From: Betaproteobacteria bacterium
GTDB lineage: Bacteria; Pseudomonadota; Gammaproteobacteria; Burkholderiales; WYBJ01
DNA length: 64,000 nt
Assembly: GCA_009377585.1 (NCBI GenBank)
Contig: WHTS01000002.1
Coordinates: forward strand, 97,097 to 161,096
Direction: 5' to 3'
Below, piece by piece: positions 10,683-18,963 of this stretch. Both the position numbers and the translations under genes were made by a program. Each line of letters starts with the position of its first letter. Positions within the stretch are counted from its first letter, which is position 1. Under the pieces are notes generated by a model, which saw only the letters and a list, made by a program, of their open reading frames with translations, ran no database searches and was not told where the DNA came from.

Positions 10683-11767
10683 GCCCGAGTCTCCGCCGCG
10701 CGGCGTTCGCGCCGGCGGGTACGATCCTGTACCCGACCGGCCAATTGCCCGCACGCCGCATCGATTTCATCGCCGCGTGTACGGCGCACCGTCGTGATGA
10801 GCGCGGCGCGCAACAGGATGTCGCGGAAGTGCGCCACGGCATCCGGGGTCGAGCGCTCGAAGCCCGAATCGGCGAACGGGTTGAACGGAATGAGATTGAC
10901 CTTGCACGGCACGTCGCGCAGGCGCGCAACCAGCTCGCGCGCGTGCTTCGGGCTGTCGTTCACGTCGCGCAGCAGCACGTATTCGAACATGATGAAGTCG
11001 CGCGGCGCTCGTTCGAGATAGCGGCGGCAGGCGGCGAGCAGCGTGTCGATCGGCCATTTGCGGTTGATCGGTACCAGGCGCTCGCGCAGCGCATCGTTCG
11101 GGGCATGCAGCGAAACCGCGAGCGCCACCGGACACGCGTCGCGCAGCCGGTCGATCATCGGCACGAGGCCCGAAGTGCTGACGGTCACGCGCCGCCGCGA
11201 CAGGCCGTAGGCGTGATCGTCGAGCATGAGCTTGAGCGCCGCGACCACGTTGTCGAAGTTCGCCAGCGGTTCGCCCATGCCCATCATGACGACGTTGCTG
11301 ACTCGGCGTGGCGGCGCATCTTGCGCGTCCTGCATGAGGCAGTGGTTGGCCCACCACAGCTGCGCGATGATCTCGCCGGTTTCGAGATTGCGATTGAAGC
11401 CTTGCCGGCCAGTGGCACAGAAAGCGCACTCGAGGGCGCACCCCGCCTGCGAGGAGATGCACAGCGTCGTTCGATCCGGCTCGGGAATGAGCACGGTCTC
11501 GATCGCGTTGCCGGCGCCGACGTCGAGCAGCCACTTGCGGGTGCCGTCCGGCGCTACGGAGTCCTGCCTCACCTCGGGCAAGCGCATCGTCGCCTCGGCG
11601 GCGAGGCGCGCGCGCAGCGGCTTGCCCAGATCGGTCATCGCGCCGAAGTCACGCACGCCGAGCTGGTGCATCCAGCGCAGCAGCTGGCGCGCACGAAAGG
11701 GCTTCTGCCCCCAGCCGGCCAGCACGGCCTCCAGGCCGGCGGCGTCGTAGTCGAACAGGTTCGGCAT
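10679..11767 (-). CDS. rlmN: RlmN dual-specificity rRNA/tRNA adenine-C2 methyltransferase
   Basis: This 362-residue radical SAM enzyme methylates 23S rRNA A2503 and tRNA A37. The radical SAM cysteines are in [14 protein letters not shown]. The N-terminal RlmN domain begins [20 protein letters not shown], and a glycine-rich [12 protein letters not shown] follows the cluster. The reading frame extends upstream into ndk, but the ATG at 11767 fits the family start and overlaps the ndk stop by one base. Confidence 0.96.
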   Translation of the reverse strand: MPNLFDYDAAGLEAVLAGWGQKPFRARQLLRWMHQLGVRDFGAMTDLGKPLRARLAAEATMRLPEVRQDSVAPDGTRKWLLDVGAGNAIETVLIPEPDRTTLCISSQAGCALECAFCATGRQGFNRNLETGEIIAQLWWANHCLMQDAQDAPPRRVSNVVMMGMGEPLANFDNVVAALKLMLDDHAYGLSRRRVTVSTSGLVPMIDRLRDACPVALAVSLHAPNDALRERLVPINRKWPIDTLLAACRRYLERAPRDFIMFEYVLLRDVNDSPKHARELVARLRDVPCKVNLIPFNPFADSGFERSTPDAVAHFRDILLRAALITTVRRTRGDEIDAACGQLAGRVQDRTRRRERRAAETRA

Positions 11768-12192
11768 CAGCGCGAATGGATCTCCATTTGCGGAAAGAAG
11801 AACGCGACTTCGACCGCGGCGGTCTCGACCGAGTCGGAACCGTGTACGGCATTGGCGTCGATGCTGTCGGCGAAGTCCGCGCGGATCGTGCCTTTCTCCG
11901 CCTTCTTCGGATCGGTCGCCCCCATCAGATCCCGATTCTTCGCGATCGCGTTCTCGCCTTCGAGGACCTGCACCATGATCGGTCCGGACACCATGAAGTC
12001 GACCAGATCCTTGAAGAAGGGCCGTGCCCGGTGAACCGCGTAGAACGCCTCGGCTTCGGCACGCGAAAGCTGGCGCATGCATGCAGCGGCAATCGTAAGC
12101 CCGCTCTTCTCGAATCGAGAATAGATCTCGCCGATCACGTTCTTGGCGACCGCGTCCGGTTTGATGATCGATAGCGTGCGCTCGACGGCCAT
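11767..12192 (-). CDS. ndk: Nucleoside diphosphate kinase
   Basis: This 141-residue enzyme equilibrates NTP pools through a phosphohistidine. The start [18 protein letters not shown] is canonical. The catalytic His lies in NAVHGSDS near residue 117, and length equals the family norm. A GGAG ribosome-binding site precedes the start. A plausible promoter at 12222-12250 would make ndk the first gene of the downstream run. Confidence 0.98.
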   Translation of the reverse strand: MAVERTLSIIKPDAVAKNVIGEIYSRFEKSGLTIAAACMRQLSRAEAEAFYAVHRARPFFKDLVDFMVSGPIMVQVLEGENAIAKNRDLMGATDPKKAEKGTIRADFADSIDANAVHGSDSVETAAVEVAFFFPQMEIHSR

Positions 12193-12221
12193 CCAGGCTC
12201 TCCAGATTGAATTAACCGCTG

Positions 12222-12250
12222 AATATAGCACGATAAGGCATTGAAACGAA
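12222..12250 (-). promoter_or_regulatory. Probable sigma-70 promoter for ndk
   Basis: On the minus strand the -10 is TATATT (12227-12222) and the -35-like TTCGTT (12250-12245) is 17 bases upstream. This would start transcription about 20 bases before ndk, in the AT-rich gap after tilS. The -10 is good; the -35 is weak. Confidence 0.5.
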
Positions 12251-12254
12251 GCCA

Positions 12255-13607
12255 TTATCCAAAATGCTCGGAAGCTCCGCGCGGGCGCCAGCAAAACTGC
12301 CACGCGCGCTCGCCGGCCACGGCCCGGAAATCGGCGGCAACACCGACGAACGGTGCCCAGGCGAAGCGTTCGCCGCAATAAACCAGCGGCATGCGCGCTC
12401 GCACCCAAGGTGCGACCCCCGCTTCCTGCAACAGGTTCTTCAGCGTGCGCATCGCGCCCGTATGCGCGATGCGCACGCGCTCGCCGCCGCGGCGGCGTCG
12501 AATGGTGACGGCGGCCGTGTGCAGCCGCGCCGCGCTGATCCCGTTGCCGCGACTCGGCCTCGCGATCAGCTCCGCGCCGTCGGCCAGGCGCAGCGAGCGC
12601 TCGCCGTTCCAAGGCAGCGGTTCGCGTTCGCGCTCGAGCGGCCCCAGCGCAACCAGCTCGATCCAGCCGCGAAATCGGCGCACGCTGATTCGCTCCAGAT
12701 CGATTGCCGGCTGCGCATCGGTCCTGGCGCTCGTCAGTTGGCGCAGCATCTCGCGCGTGCGCGCAAGGCTCGGCGGCGCTTCGCCGTGGCACGCCAGCAA
12801 ATGACGCAACGCGTTCGCGCCGCGCGCAGCGCCCAAGGCGCACAACCGCTGCAGGTCGAGCCGATGGCCGTCGCCGCTGGCCGCGCAATCGGCGGCGGCA
12901 AGCTCGTCGAGCAGCGCCGCCGCATCGCGCAAATGCGCCGCGCTGCGCGCCAGCGTTTCATGCGTGCCCGGAAAGCGCCGCTCGAGCAGCGGCAAGACCT
13001 GCAAGCGCAGGAAGTTGCGGGTGAAGCGCGCATCGCGGTTGCTCTCGTCCTCGATCCAGCGCAGGCGCTGCGAGCGCGCATAGCGCAGCAGATCGCTGCG
13101 TGCGATGCGAAGCAGCGGCCGGATGAGACGCACCCGGCTCGCATGCGCCGCATCCTGCGCACCATCGAGCGAGCGCACCGCCGGCATGCCGGCGAGCCCG
13201 TGCACGCCCGAGCCGCGGACGAGGTTGAGCAGCAGTGTCTCGGCCTGATCGTCGCGGTGGTGTGCAAGCGCGATCAGTTCCGAGCCGCATTCCGAGAACG
13301 CCCGGTAGCGCGCCGCGCGCGCCTGCGCCTCGATGTTGGAGCCCTCGCCGGGCACGCGGACGCGCACCGCCTGGAACGGCACTCGCCGCCGCGCGCAATG
13401 CGTCTGGCAGAACCGTTCCCAGTCCGCCGCATGCGGGCTCAAGCCGTGATTGACGTGCAATGCTCGCAATTCGAAACCAAGGCCCGGCGCGATTCGGCGC
13501 AGCAACGCAAGCAAGACGACCGAGTCGACCCCGCCGCTCAGGCCCACCGTTACCGTCGCCGCCCCCGGCGCGACCTGCGCCGTCATCGCGGCCGCGACCT
13601 GAGCCGT
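12255..13607 (-). CDS. tilS: TilS, tRNA(Ile)-lysidine synthase
   Basis: This roughly 450-residue ATP pyrophosphatase converts the wobble C of tRNA-Ile(CAU) to lysidine. The PP-loop SGGVDS lies about 24 residues from the chosen start. The TilS substrate-binding and C-terminal domains follow ([20 protein letters not shown] and [10 protein letters not shown]). The start is uncertain: 13607 avoids overlap with accA, 13583 is a second in-frame ATG in a duplicated MTAQVA sequence, and 13685 would overlap accA by 38 bases. Downstream of accA is its usual betaproteobacterial position. Confidence 0.9.
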   Translation of the reverse strand, partial: TAQVAAAMTAQVAPGAATVTVGLSGGVDSVVLLALLRRIAPGLGFELRALHVNHGLSPHAADWERFCQTHCARRRVPFQAVRVRVPGEGSNIEAQARAARYRAFSECGSELIALAHHRDDQAETLLLNLVRGSGVHGLAGMPAVRSLDGAQDAAHASRVRLIRPLLRIARSDLLRYARSQRLRWIEDESNRDARFTRNFLRLQVLPLLERRFPGTHETLARSAAHLRDAAALLDELAAADCAASGDGHRLDLQRLCALGAARGANALRHLLACHGEAPPSLARTREMLRQLTSARTDAQPAIDLERISVRRFRGWIELVALGPLEREREPLPWNGERSLRLADGAELIARPSRGNGISAARLHTAAVTIRRRRGGERVRIAHTGAMRTLKNLLQEAGVAPWVRARMPLVYCGERFAWAPFVGVAADFRAVAGERAWQFCWRPRGASEHFG

Positions 13608-13647
13608 CATCTCGGCTGCGACGTGCGCCTCCAGCCGGCCGCTCGAC

Positions 13648-14616
13648 TCAGCGCTTGGCGCTTTCCTTGAACTTACCATAGGCAATCCAGCGCTGATAGC
13701 GCGCTTCGAGCAGCTTGTCCTCGCTCAGCTTGGCGAGCTCGCGGCGCGCATCGACCAGCGCGCGGCGCAGATTCTGCGCCGTCGTCTCCGGATCGCGATG
13801 CGCGCCGCCCAGCGGCTCGGGCACGACCTTGTCGATCAGGCCGAGCGTCTTCAGCCGCGACGCGGTAATGCCGAGGGTTTCGGCGGCGTCGGCAGCACGC
13901 TCGGCGCTCTTCCACAGGATCGAGGCGCAGCCTTCGGGCGAGATGACCGAGTAGGTCCCGTATTGCAGCATGAGGATCGTGTCGCCGAGCGCGAGCGCGA
14001 GCGCCCCGCCGGAACCGCCTTCGCCGATCACGGTCGTGATCACCGGCACGCGCAGCCGCGCCATCTCGAACAGGTTGCGCCCGATCGCTTCCGATTGACC
14101 GCGTTCCTCGGCACCGACCCCCGGATAGGCGCCCGGGGTATCGACAAAGGTGTAGATCGGCAGGCCGAACTTCTCGGCCATCTTCATCAGCCGCAGCGCC
14201 TTGCGATAACCTTCGGGGCGCGGCATGCCGAAATTGCGCAGCAGCTTCTCCTTGGTGTCGCGTCCCTTCTGGTGGCCGAGAACGACGCAGCTTTCGCCGT
14301 CGAAACGCGCGATGCCGCCGACGATGGCGTTGTCGTCGGCGAAGCTGCGATCGCCGTGCAGCTCCTCGAAGTCGGCGAACAGCCCCTGGATGTAGTCGAG
14401 CGTGTACGGGCGCTGCGGATGGCGCGCGACCATGGCAACCTGCCACGCGCTCAGCTTGGCATAGATATCCTTCGTCAGCGCGTTACTCTTCTTCTGCAGC
14501 CGGCCGATCTCCTCCGAGATGTCGACCGCGGAGTCGTCCTGCACATAGCGCAGCTCCTCGATCTTGGCCTCCAGGTCCGCGATCGGCTGCTCGAAGTCGA
14601 GAAAAGTCGTTTTCAA
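13648..14616 (-). CDS. accA: Acetyl-CoA carboxylase carboxyltransferase subunit alpha
   Basis: This 322-residue subunit works with AccD to make malonyl-CoA for fatty acid synthesis. The family N-terminus (M)[19 protein letters not shown] begins here at a TTG codon (14616), preceded by TTAGGAAA. An in-frame ATG further upstream would add about 32 non-conserved residues. The crotonase-fold carboxyltransferase core is intact ([15 protein letters not shown] and [14 protein letters not shown]). It sits immediately upstream of tilS. Confidence 0.95.
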   Translation of the reverse strand: MKTTFLDFEQPIADLEAKIEELRYVQDDSAVDISEEIGRLQKKSNALTKDIYAKLSAWQVAMVARHPQRPYTLDYIQGLFADFEELHGDRSFADDNAIVGGIARFDGESCVVLGHQKGRDTKEKLLRNFGMPRPEGYRKALRLMKMAEKFGLPIYTFVDTPGAYPGVGAEERGQSEAIGRNLFEMARLRVPVITTVIGEGGSGGALALALGDTILMLQYGTYSVISPEGCASILWKSAERAADAAETLGITASRLKTLGLIDKVVPEPLGGAHRDPETTAQNLRRALVDARRELAKLSEDKLLEARYQRWIAYGKFKESAKR

Positions 14617-14922
14617 TTTCCTAACCGCATGCGGGCTCGTGACGATTCGCGCCACCCGCCGCAGCCGGAGCGCGTGCGCATCGAGTGTACAATAGGCCGC
14701 GCCCGCAACCATCGCCTTATGCCGCGGGCACGCCCTCCTCCGAATCCCGCGTCACCGGAGCGACCCTTGAGCAACGCCTGTCTCGCCGACACACTTCGTA
14801 CGCAGAGGCGCGAGATCCTCCTTGCCTGGCGCATGCGCACCGAGCATGCGAGCATGCGCGCGGCTACCCGCGTCCTGCTCGACGCGGGCGCGGTTGCGCG
14901 CGCCCTGCCTCATTGAGCCGTC
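14617..14922. other. Divergent region accA / FAD oxidase
   Basis: This 306-base gap separates accA (minus) from the FAD-linked oxidase (plus). A TACAAT at 14688-14693 (plus strand) and an overlapping TGTACACT read on the minus strand are possible -10 elements, but neither has a clear -35. The last 150 bases contain a possible 49-codon reading frame, listed separately. Confidence 0.4.
14767..14916 (+). CDS. Possible small protein ahead of the FAD oxidase (unrecognised)
   Basis: This is a 49-codon frame starting at TTG, with GGAG six bases upstream, and ending seven bases before the FAD oxidase ATG. Third positions are mostly G or C, as in real genes here. The predicted peptide is helical and Arg/Ala-rich (for example EILLAWRMRTEHASMRAATR). 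I recognise no family, and it could simply be leader sequence. The tight spacing to the next gene is the main argument for it. Confidence 0.3.
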   Translation: MSNACLADTLRTQRREILLAWRMRTEHASMRAATRVLLDAGAVARALPH

Positions 14923-16368
14923 ATGGCCGCTAGCCTCGCGCCCACCGTAGCGCGCGAAGCGCTGCTGGCTCGCTTCGTGCAAGCACTGGGGCCGGCGGGC
15001 GTCCTGAGCGCTGGCGCCGACATGGAGCCGTATGCGGCCGACTGGCGCGGGCGCGTGCGCGCCACCCCGCTCGCCGTACTGCGTCCCGCGTCCAGCGCCG
15101 AGGTGGCCGCAGCCGTGCACATCTGTGCGCAGACGCAGACCGCGCTCGTTCCCCAGGGCGGCAACACCGGCCAATGCGCCGGCGCGATTCCATCGGCCGA
15201 AGGCGAACAGGTGGTCCTGTCGTTGTCGCGCCTGAACCGGATTCGCAGCCTGGATGTCGCGAACAATACGATCACCGTGGAAGCGGGCTGCGTTCTAGCA
15301 CGTGTCCAGGAAGCGGCCGCAGGGGCGGATCGACTGTTTCCCTTGAGCCTCGGGGCGGAAGGCAGCTGCCAGATCGGCGGCAATCTTTCCACCAACGCCG
15401 GTGGCACCGCGGTGCTGCGCTATGGCAATGCGCGCGAGATGGTGCTGGGGCTCGAGGTCGTGCTCGCCGACGGTTCCCTGTGGGATGGCCTGCGGGCCCT
15501 GCGCAAGGACAACACCGGCTACGATCTGAAGCAACTGTTCCTCGGCTCCGAGGGCACGCTCGGCGTCATCACGGCCGCCGTGCTCAAGCTCTATCCGGCG
15601 CCGAAGGCGGCGGCCACGGTGCTGTTCTCGGTGCCCGAGCCGGCAGTCGCGGTCGACATGCTGAACCGCTTTCGCGCCCGCTGCGGCGACCGGCTGACGG
15701 GATTCGAGCTCATGTCGCGGCTGTGCCTCGACATCCTGTTCAAACAGATTCCGCGCTTCAGCGATCCGTTCGCGTCGCGCTACGACTGGTACGTGCTCGG
15801 CGAGTTGCGCGACACCCAAGGCGCTAGAGAGCTGCGCACCATGGCCGAAGCCACACTCGAAGCGGGCATGCGTGAGGGTCGCGTGCACGACGCGATCGTC
15901 GCCAATTCGCAAGCGCAGGCCGAGCACTTGTGGCGCATGCGCGAGGAGATCCCGGAAGCCAACCGCAGGGAAGCGCCCTGGGTGCGGCACGACGTGTCGG
16001 TGCCCGTGAGCCGCATTGCGCAGTTCATCACCCGCGCTTCGGAAACATTGCGCACGCGCTTTCCCGGGGTTCGTATCGTCGCCTTCGGCCATATCGGCGA
16101 CGGCAACATCCACTTCAACGCCACCGCAGCCGCGGGCAGCGACGTGGAGGATTTCATCGCCCGCCAGCACGATGTCTATGCGCTGGTGCACGATCTGGTG
16201 ATGTCGCTCGGCGGCAGCTTCAGCGCCGAGCACGGCATCGGGTTGGTCAAGGTGGACGAGCTCGCGCGCTACAAGAGCCCGACCGAGCTCGCACTGATGC
16301 AACGGCTCAAGGCCGCGCTCGATCCCGCCGGCATACTCAATCCGGGCAAGGTTCTGCCGTCACGCTGA
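14923..16368 (+). CDS. FAD-binding 2-hydroxyacid dehydrogenase (GlcD/D2HGDH family)
   Basis: This 481-residue protein is a PCMH/VAO-type flavoprotein that oxidises a D-2-hydroxyacid such as D-lactate, glycolate or D-2-hydroxyglutarate. The FAD-binding half contains PQGGNTGQCAGA near residue 66 and GSEGTLGVIT. The C-terminal half has the metal/substrate motif GHIGDGNIHFN and ends with SAEHGIGLVK, both characteristic of the D2HGDH/LDHD branch. No GlcE or GlcF partners are adjacent, favouring a single-subunit enzyme. Exact substrate cannot be told from sequence. Confidence 0.88.
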   Translation: MAASLAPTVAREALLARFVQALGPAGVLSAGADMEPYAADWRGRVRATPLAVLRPASSAEVAAAVHICAQTQTALVPQGGNTGQCAGAIPSAEGEQVVLSLSRLNRIRSLDVANNTITVEAGCVLARVQEAAAGADRLFPLSLGAEGSCQIGGNLSTNAGGTAVLRYGNAREMVLGLEVVLADGSLWDGLRALRKDNTGYDLKQLFLGSEGTLGVITAAVLKLYPAPKAAATVLFSVPEPAVAVDMLNRFRARCGDRLTGFELMSRLCLDILFKQIPRFSDPFASRYDWYVLGELRDTQGARELRTMAEATLEAGMREGRVHDAIVANSQAQAEHLWRMREEIPEANRREAPWVRHDVSVPVSRIAQFITRASETLRTRFPGVRIVAFGHIGDGNIHFNATAAAGSDVEDFIARQHDVYALVHDLVMSLGGSFSAEHGIGLVKVDELARYKSPTELALMQRLKAALDPAGILNPGKVLPSR

Positions 16369-16390
16369 AAGCCCGCGCCTTGCGCGGACA

Positions 16391-17341
16391 TCAGACGCGA
16401 TAGAGGGCGCGTCGGTCGCGGCGAAAACCGATGGCCTGCGGCTCCCCCTGATCGAACGCACGCCCCAGGCTCAGTTCTCCCGAGCCGTCGAGCAGCAGCT
16501 CGCTGCGAAACACGTGCGCGGTCTCGCCGTCGCTGCGGCGCACGAACGTGCCGTTGGTGCTGTGGTCGCTGAGGTAGACCTGGGTGCGGCGCAGGATGAG
16601 GGTGGCATGGCGGCGCGAAGCGAAAGAGTCGCCGACGGCAATATCGCAGTCCGCGTCCCGGCCCAGAACGATCGATGGCCGGCGCGGATCGATGCGCACT
16701 TGCGCGTCGCCGAACGAGACCAGCAGGCTGCCGCTGTCGGGCGGCACCAGGTTGTGACGGCGCAGATTCACGTCGGTGAGCACAGCGCTATCCTGCTGCC
16801 AGATCACCTGGTAGAGCGCCGACTCGACGCTGGAACCCTTGATGACGGCGAAGAACAGCGGGCGAGTGCGTTCCCGCACGGCTTCGGACAGGCCGCCGAT
16901 GGTCGCCTCCGTGGTCAGGATCTGTCCTCGGGAAGCGACCGCGCACAGGTAGCTGGCGGCGTTCACCGTGTCGCCGAATAGATCGCTGCCTTCCACCAGC
17001 ACCGGCCCATGATGCAGCCCGACATGCATCGCGAGGGCATGCCCGGCGGGGCGCGCGGCGTCGATCTGCGCCTGCATTGCGGCGGCGGCGAGAACGGCCC
17101 GATCCGGTTCCGGAAATACGCACATCACCTCGTCGCCCAGCGTCTTGACCAGGCGACCGCCGTAGCGCGGCAGGACGTCGATCACCGCATCGAGGCCGGC
17201 CGCGACGATGGCGCGTGCGGCTTCGTCGCCGAGCGAACAATAGAGCCGGGTGCTGCCGCAGATATCGGCGAACAGCACCGTCATGGCCGTACTGTGTCGC
17301 GTAAGCGGTGATTTCTTGGTGATCGGATGACGAGCCGTCAT
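16391..17341 (-). CDS. Class III adenylate/guanylate cyclase with FHA domain
   Basis: This 316-residue cytoplasmic protein has a nucleotide cyclase catalytic domain at about 18-185 and an FHA phosphothreonine-binding domain at about 225-300. The metal-binding aspartates are visible in TVLFADICGST (Asp26) and LGDEVM (Asp70). The FHA core shows VLGRDADCDI and SRRHATL, then STNGTF. The chosen start at 17341 precedes the conserved MTVLFADI and falls just after a 21-bp tandem duplication. The gene converges on the FAD oxidase with a short CCGCGC-CTT-GCGCGG hairpin between them. The FHA domain implies control by a Ser/Thr kinase, but none is encoded nearby. Confidence 0.85.
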   Translation of the reverse strand: MTARHPITKKSPLTRHSTAMTVLFADICGSTRLYCSLGDEAARAIVAAGLDAVIDVLPRYGGRLVKTLGDEVMCVFPEPDRAVLAAAAMQAQIDAARPAGHALAMHVGLHHGPVLVEGSDLFGDTVNAASYLCAVASRGQILTTEATIGGLSEAVRERTRPLFFAVIKGSSVESALYQVIWQQDSAVLTDVNLRRHNLVPPDSGSLLVSFGDAQVRIDPRRPSIVLGRDADCDIAVGDSFASRRHATLILRRTQVYLSDHSTNGTFVRRSDGETAHVFRSELLLDGSGELSLGRAFDQGEPQAIGFRRDRRALYRV

Positions 17342-17346
17342 GATGC

Positions 17347-17388
17347 GATTCGCACAGCACTGAACCCGATTCGCACAGCACTGAACCC
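17347..17388. repeat. 21-bp perfect tandem duplication
   Basis: Two identical 21-base units (17347-17367 and 17368-17388) beginning GATTCGCACAG lie a few bases upstream of the cyclase start. They fall between that gene and the terminator of the small-RNA candidate, and would lie in the cyclase leader or promoter region. Confidence 0.95.
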
Positions 17389-17400
17389 AGTAGCGAGTGC

Positions 17401-17432
17401 AAAAAAAAACGGGCAGCCCCGAGGGCTGCCCG
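17401..17432 (-). terminator. Intrinsic terminator of the small-RNA candidate
   Basis: A 10-bp stem (CGGGCAGCCC paired with GGGCTGCCCG, 17410-17419 and 17423-17432) with a three-base loop is followed on the minus strand by nine consecutive T. It is one of the two clearest intrinsic terminators in the window, and its orientation demands a minus-strand transcript starting between msrA and here. Confidence 0.92.
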
Positions 17433-17475
17433 AAAGTCCACACCGAGTAGAGCGCCAGGAGGAGACCCCTACTCG
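17401..17475 (-). ncRNA. Candidate sigma-28-driven small RNA with anti-SD loop
   Basis: A short transcript of about 75 nucleotides is predicted on the minus strand. Its first hairpin pairs CACCGAGTAG with CTACTCGGTG (arms 17469-17478 and 17441-17450). The 18-nt loop contains CUCCUCCU, complementary to a Shine-Dalgarno. A terminator hairpin with a nine-T tail follows immediately. A sigma-28-type promoter sits at the right distance upstream. There is no convincing reading frame in the transcript. Hfq is encoded in the window and the U-tail suits it. Known sigma-28-dependent small RNAs exist in enterobacteria; homology to any of them is not claimed. Confidence 0.6.
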
Positions 17476-17482
17476 GTGCATG

Positions 17483-17509
17483 ATTTCGGCAGCCGGCGGA
17501 AAAACTTGA
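17483..17509 (-). promoter_or_regulatory. Sigma-28 (FliA)-type promoter
   Basis: On the minus strand TCAAG (17509-17505), followed by TTTTT, is separated by 14 bases from GCCGAAAT (17490-17483). This matches the flagellar sigma-28 pattern (T-A/C-A-A-N15-GCCGATAA) with two mismatches in the -10. It overlaps an 8-bp inverted repeat GCAGCCGG...CCGGCTGC. Confidence 0.5.
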
Positions 17510-17693
17510 GCCCGGCTGCGAAACGCCGAGCCTGCCCGGCCCTCGAAGCTCCATTTAACGGCTGGCCGGGCGCAGGACTGAAGACGGCGTCCAGGGCGCT
17601 GCACAGCCGGAGCTTGCAAGGTACCCCCGCGCCCTTGTAATTTGTCACGCAACCATCCGACCCAAGACTGTCCACCGACGCAGAAAGGCCATC

Positions 17694-18347
17694 ATGTTCC
17701 AATTCGGCAAGAAGGCTCGCATGCTAGAGCCCGGCGAAGCGCAGTCGGGACGCGCACAGGAAATGCCGGTTCCCGCACGTCACTACGTCAACGGCAATCC
17801 GCTCAAGCCGCCATTCCCCGAGGCCATGGCACTGGCGCAATTGGGGCTCGGCTGCTTCTGGGGCGCCGAGCGCAAGTTCTGGCAGACGCCGGGCGTATTC
17901 TCCACGGCGGTCGGCTACGGTGGCGGCGCCACGCCCAATCCCACCTATGAGGAAGTCTGCAGCGGCCTCACGGGCCACACGGAACTGGTGCTGGTGGTGT
18001 TCGATCCCGCGCGCCTGCCGTACGAGGCGCTCCTCAAGGAGTTCTGGGAAGCGCACGACCCGACCCAGGGCATGCGCCAGGGCAACGACGTCGGCACGCA
18101 GTACCGCTCGGCCATTTATACGTACTCCGACACGCAGCGCGAAATCGCCGAGCGTACGCGTGCCGACTATCAGGAAGCGCTGAAGCGGGCGGGCTACGGC
18201 CCGATCACGACCGAAATCGCGCCAGCCAAGGCTTTCTACTACGCCGAGGAATATCACCAGCAGTATCTGGCGAAGAATCCCGGCGGCTATTGCGGCCTGG
18301 GCGGAACCGGCGTGAGCTGCGCCGTCGGCACCGCAGTAAAAGCCTGA
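17694..18347 (+). CDS. msrA: Peptide methionine sulfoxide reductase A
   Basis: This 217-residue enzyme reduces methionine-S-sulfoxide in proteins. The catalytic motif [11 protein letters not shown] places the nucleophilic Cys at residue 54. The [16 protein letters not shown] and [14 protein letters not shown] segments are present, with a resolving Cys in the C-terminal [13 protein letters not shown] region. About 45 residues precede the core, as in the long proteobacterial type. It is monocistronic by context, with a downstream minus-strand gene. Confidence 0.95.
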   Translation: MFQFGKKARMLEPGEAQSGRAQEMPVPARHYVNGNPLKPPFPEAMALAQLGLGCFWGAERKFWQTPGVFSTAVGYGGGATPNPTYEEVCSGLTGHTELVLVVFDPARLPYEALLKEFWEAHDPTQGMRQGNDVGTQYRSAIYTYSDTQREIAERTRADYQEALKRAGYGPITTEIAPAKAFYYAEEYHQQYLAKNPGGYCGLGGTGVSCAVGTAVKA

Positions 18348-18366
18348 AGAAGCGTCAGTCGAGCTG

Positions 18367-18432
18367 TCAGTCGAGCTTGATGCCGGCAGACTCGATCAGG
18401 CGCGCATAGCGGGCGCGCTCCTGGATGTCCTC
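18367..18432 (-). pseudogene. Remnant of a Bug/TctC binding-protein C-terminus
   Basis: About 20 codons ending in a stop read EDIQERARYARLIESAGIKLD. This resembles the tail of tripartite tricarboxylate (Bug) solute-binding proteins; the intact Bug gene at 48454-49434 ends similarly (SRLIREAGLKVN). The frame is closed by a stop just upstream and runs into the neighbouring small membrane-protein gene, so only the tail survives. A 12-bp direct repeat (18354-18365 and 18366-18377) straddles its end. Confidence 0.4.
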
Positions 18433-18814
18433 AGCGTGTGATCAGCCATAGCGCAGCCGCGGCGAACGCCACGGTCAAGCCGATGCTGATGCCGAGCAGA
18501 AGCCGCATGCGCGCACGCAGGACCTCGATCGCCTCGATCACGCGCGCGTTCTGCTCGGCGAGCGAGCGAATGAGCTCCGCGCTCGAGTTCTGCTCCGCAT
18601 CCAGATTTTGCAGCGCGATCTCGAGCTGCCGCAGGCGAGCATGCGCGGCATCGCCGCCCTGCTCCACGTACGTCTCGGCGTCACCGACGGGCGGCGCCTG
18701 CGACTCGCGCGCGGTGTTGAAGAGCTTGCGCGCGCCCTTCACGATGGCCGGAGCTGCCTGCACCACGTCTGCCCACGGCACCGCCTTGAGCGCGAAAAGC
18801 CAGTTGATCGCCAT
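18431..18814 (-). CDS. Small coiled-coil membrane protein, function unknown
   Basis: This 127-residue protein starts MAINWLFALKAVPWADVVQ, has a predicted coiled coil at about 58-103 (QLEIALQNLDAEQNSSAELI) and ends with a membrane helix at about 105-124. I recognise no named family with confidence. Similar small proteins with an N-terminal amphipathic start and C-terminal anchor occur across betaproteobacteria. It is flanked by msrA and hrpA and appears to be transcribed alone. Confidence 0.7.
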   Translation of the reverse strand: MAINWLFALKAVPWADVVQAAPAIVKGARKLFNTARESQAPPVGDAETYVEQGGDAAHARLRQLEIALQNLDAEQNSSAELIRSLAEQNARVIEAIEVLRARMRLLLGISIGLTVAFAAAALWLITR

Positions 18815-18849
18815 AGATACTCCGCTGCGACGCCGCGTTTGCGCGTCAG

Positions 18850-18901
18850 AACTACGGGCATGCGCGTGCCGCGCTAACTACGAGCCTGCGCGGGCCGCGT
18901 T
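18850..18901. repeat. Imperfect 26-bp tandem repeat
   Basis: Two adjacent 26-base units, each beginning AACTACG, match at 22 of 26 positions (18850-18875 and 18876-18901). They lie in the gap between the small membrane-protein gene and hrpA. Confidence 0.7.
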
Positions 18902-18963
18902 CGATGCTATCCCGCCCGACGCGCCGGAACAAGCCGCGCCCGCACGCGTGCCGCGCTTCCCGC

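Noticed and set aside
17342..17693. Known structured RNA (6S, SRP RNA, tmRNA or RNase P) in the cyclase-msrA gap
   Set aside because: None of the hallmark conserved sequences of these RNAs could be found; only the short terminator-bounded transcript is supported.
17469..17702. 77-codon minus-strand frame upstream of the terminator
   Set aside because: It runs through the sigma-28-like promoter and two GC hairpins, has no ribosome-binding site and no recognisable sequence.
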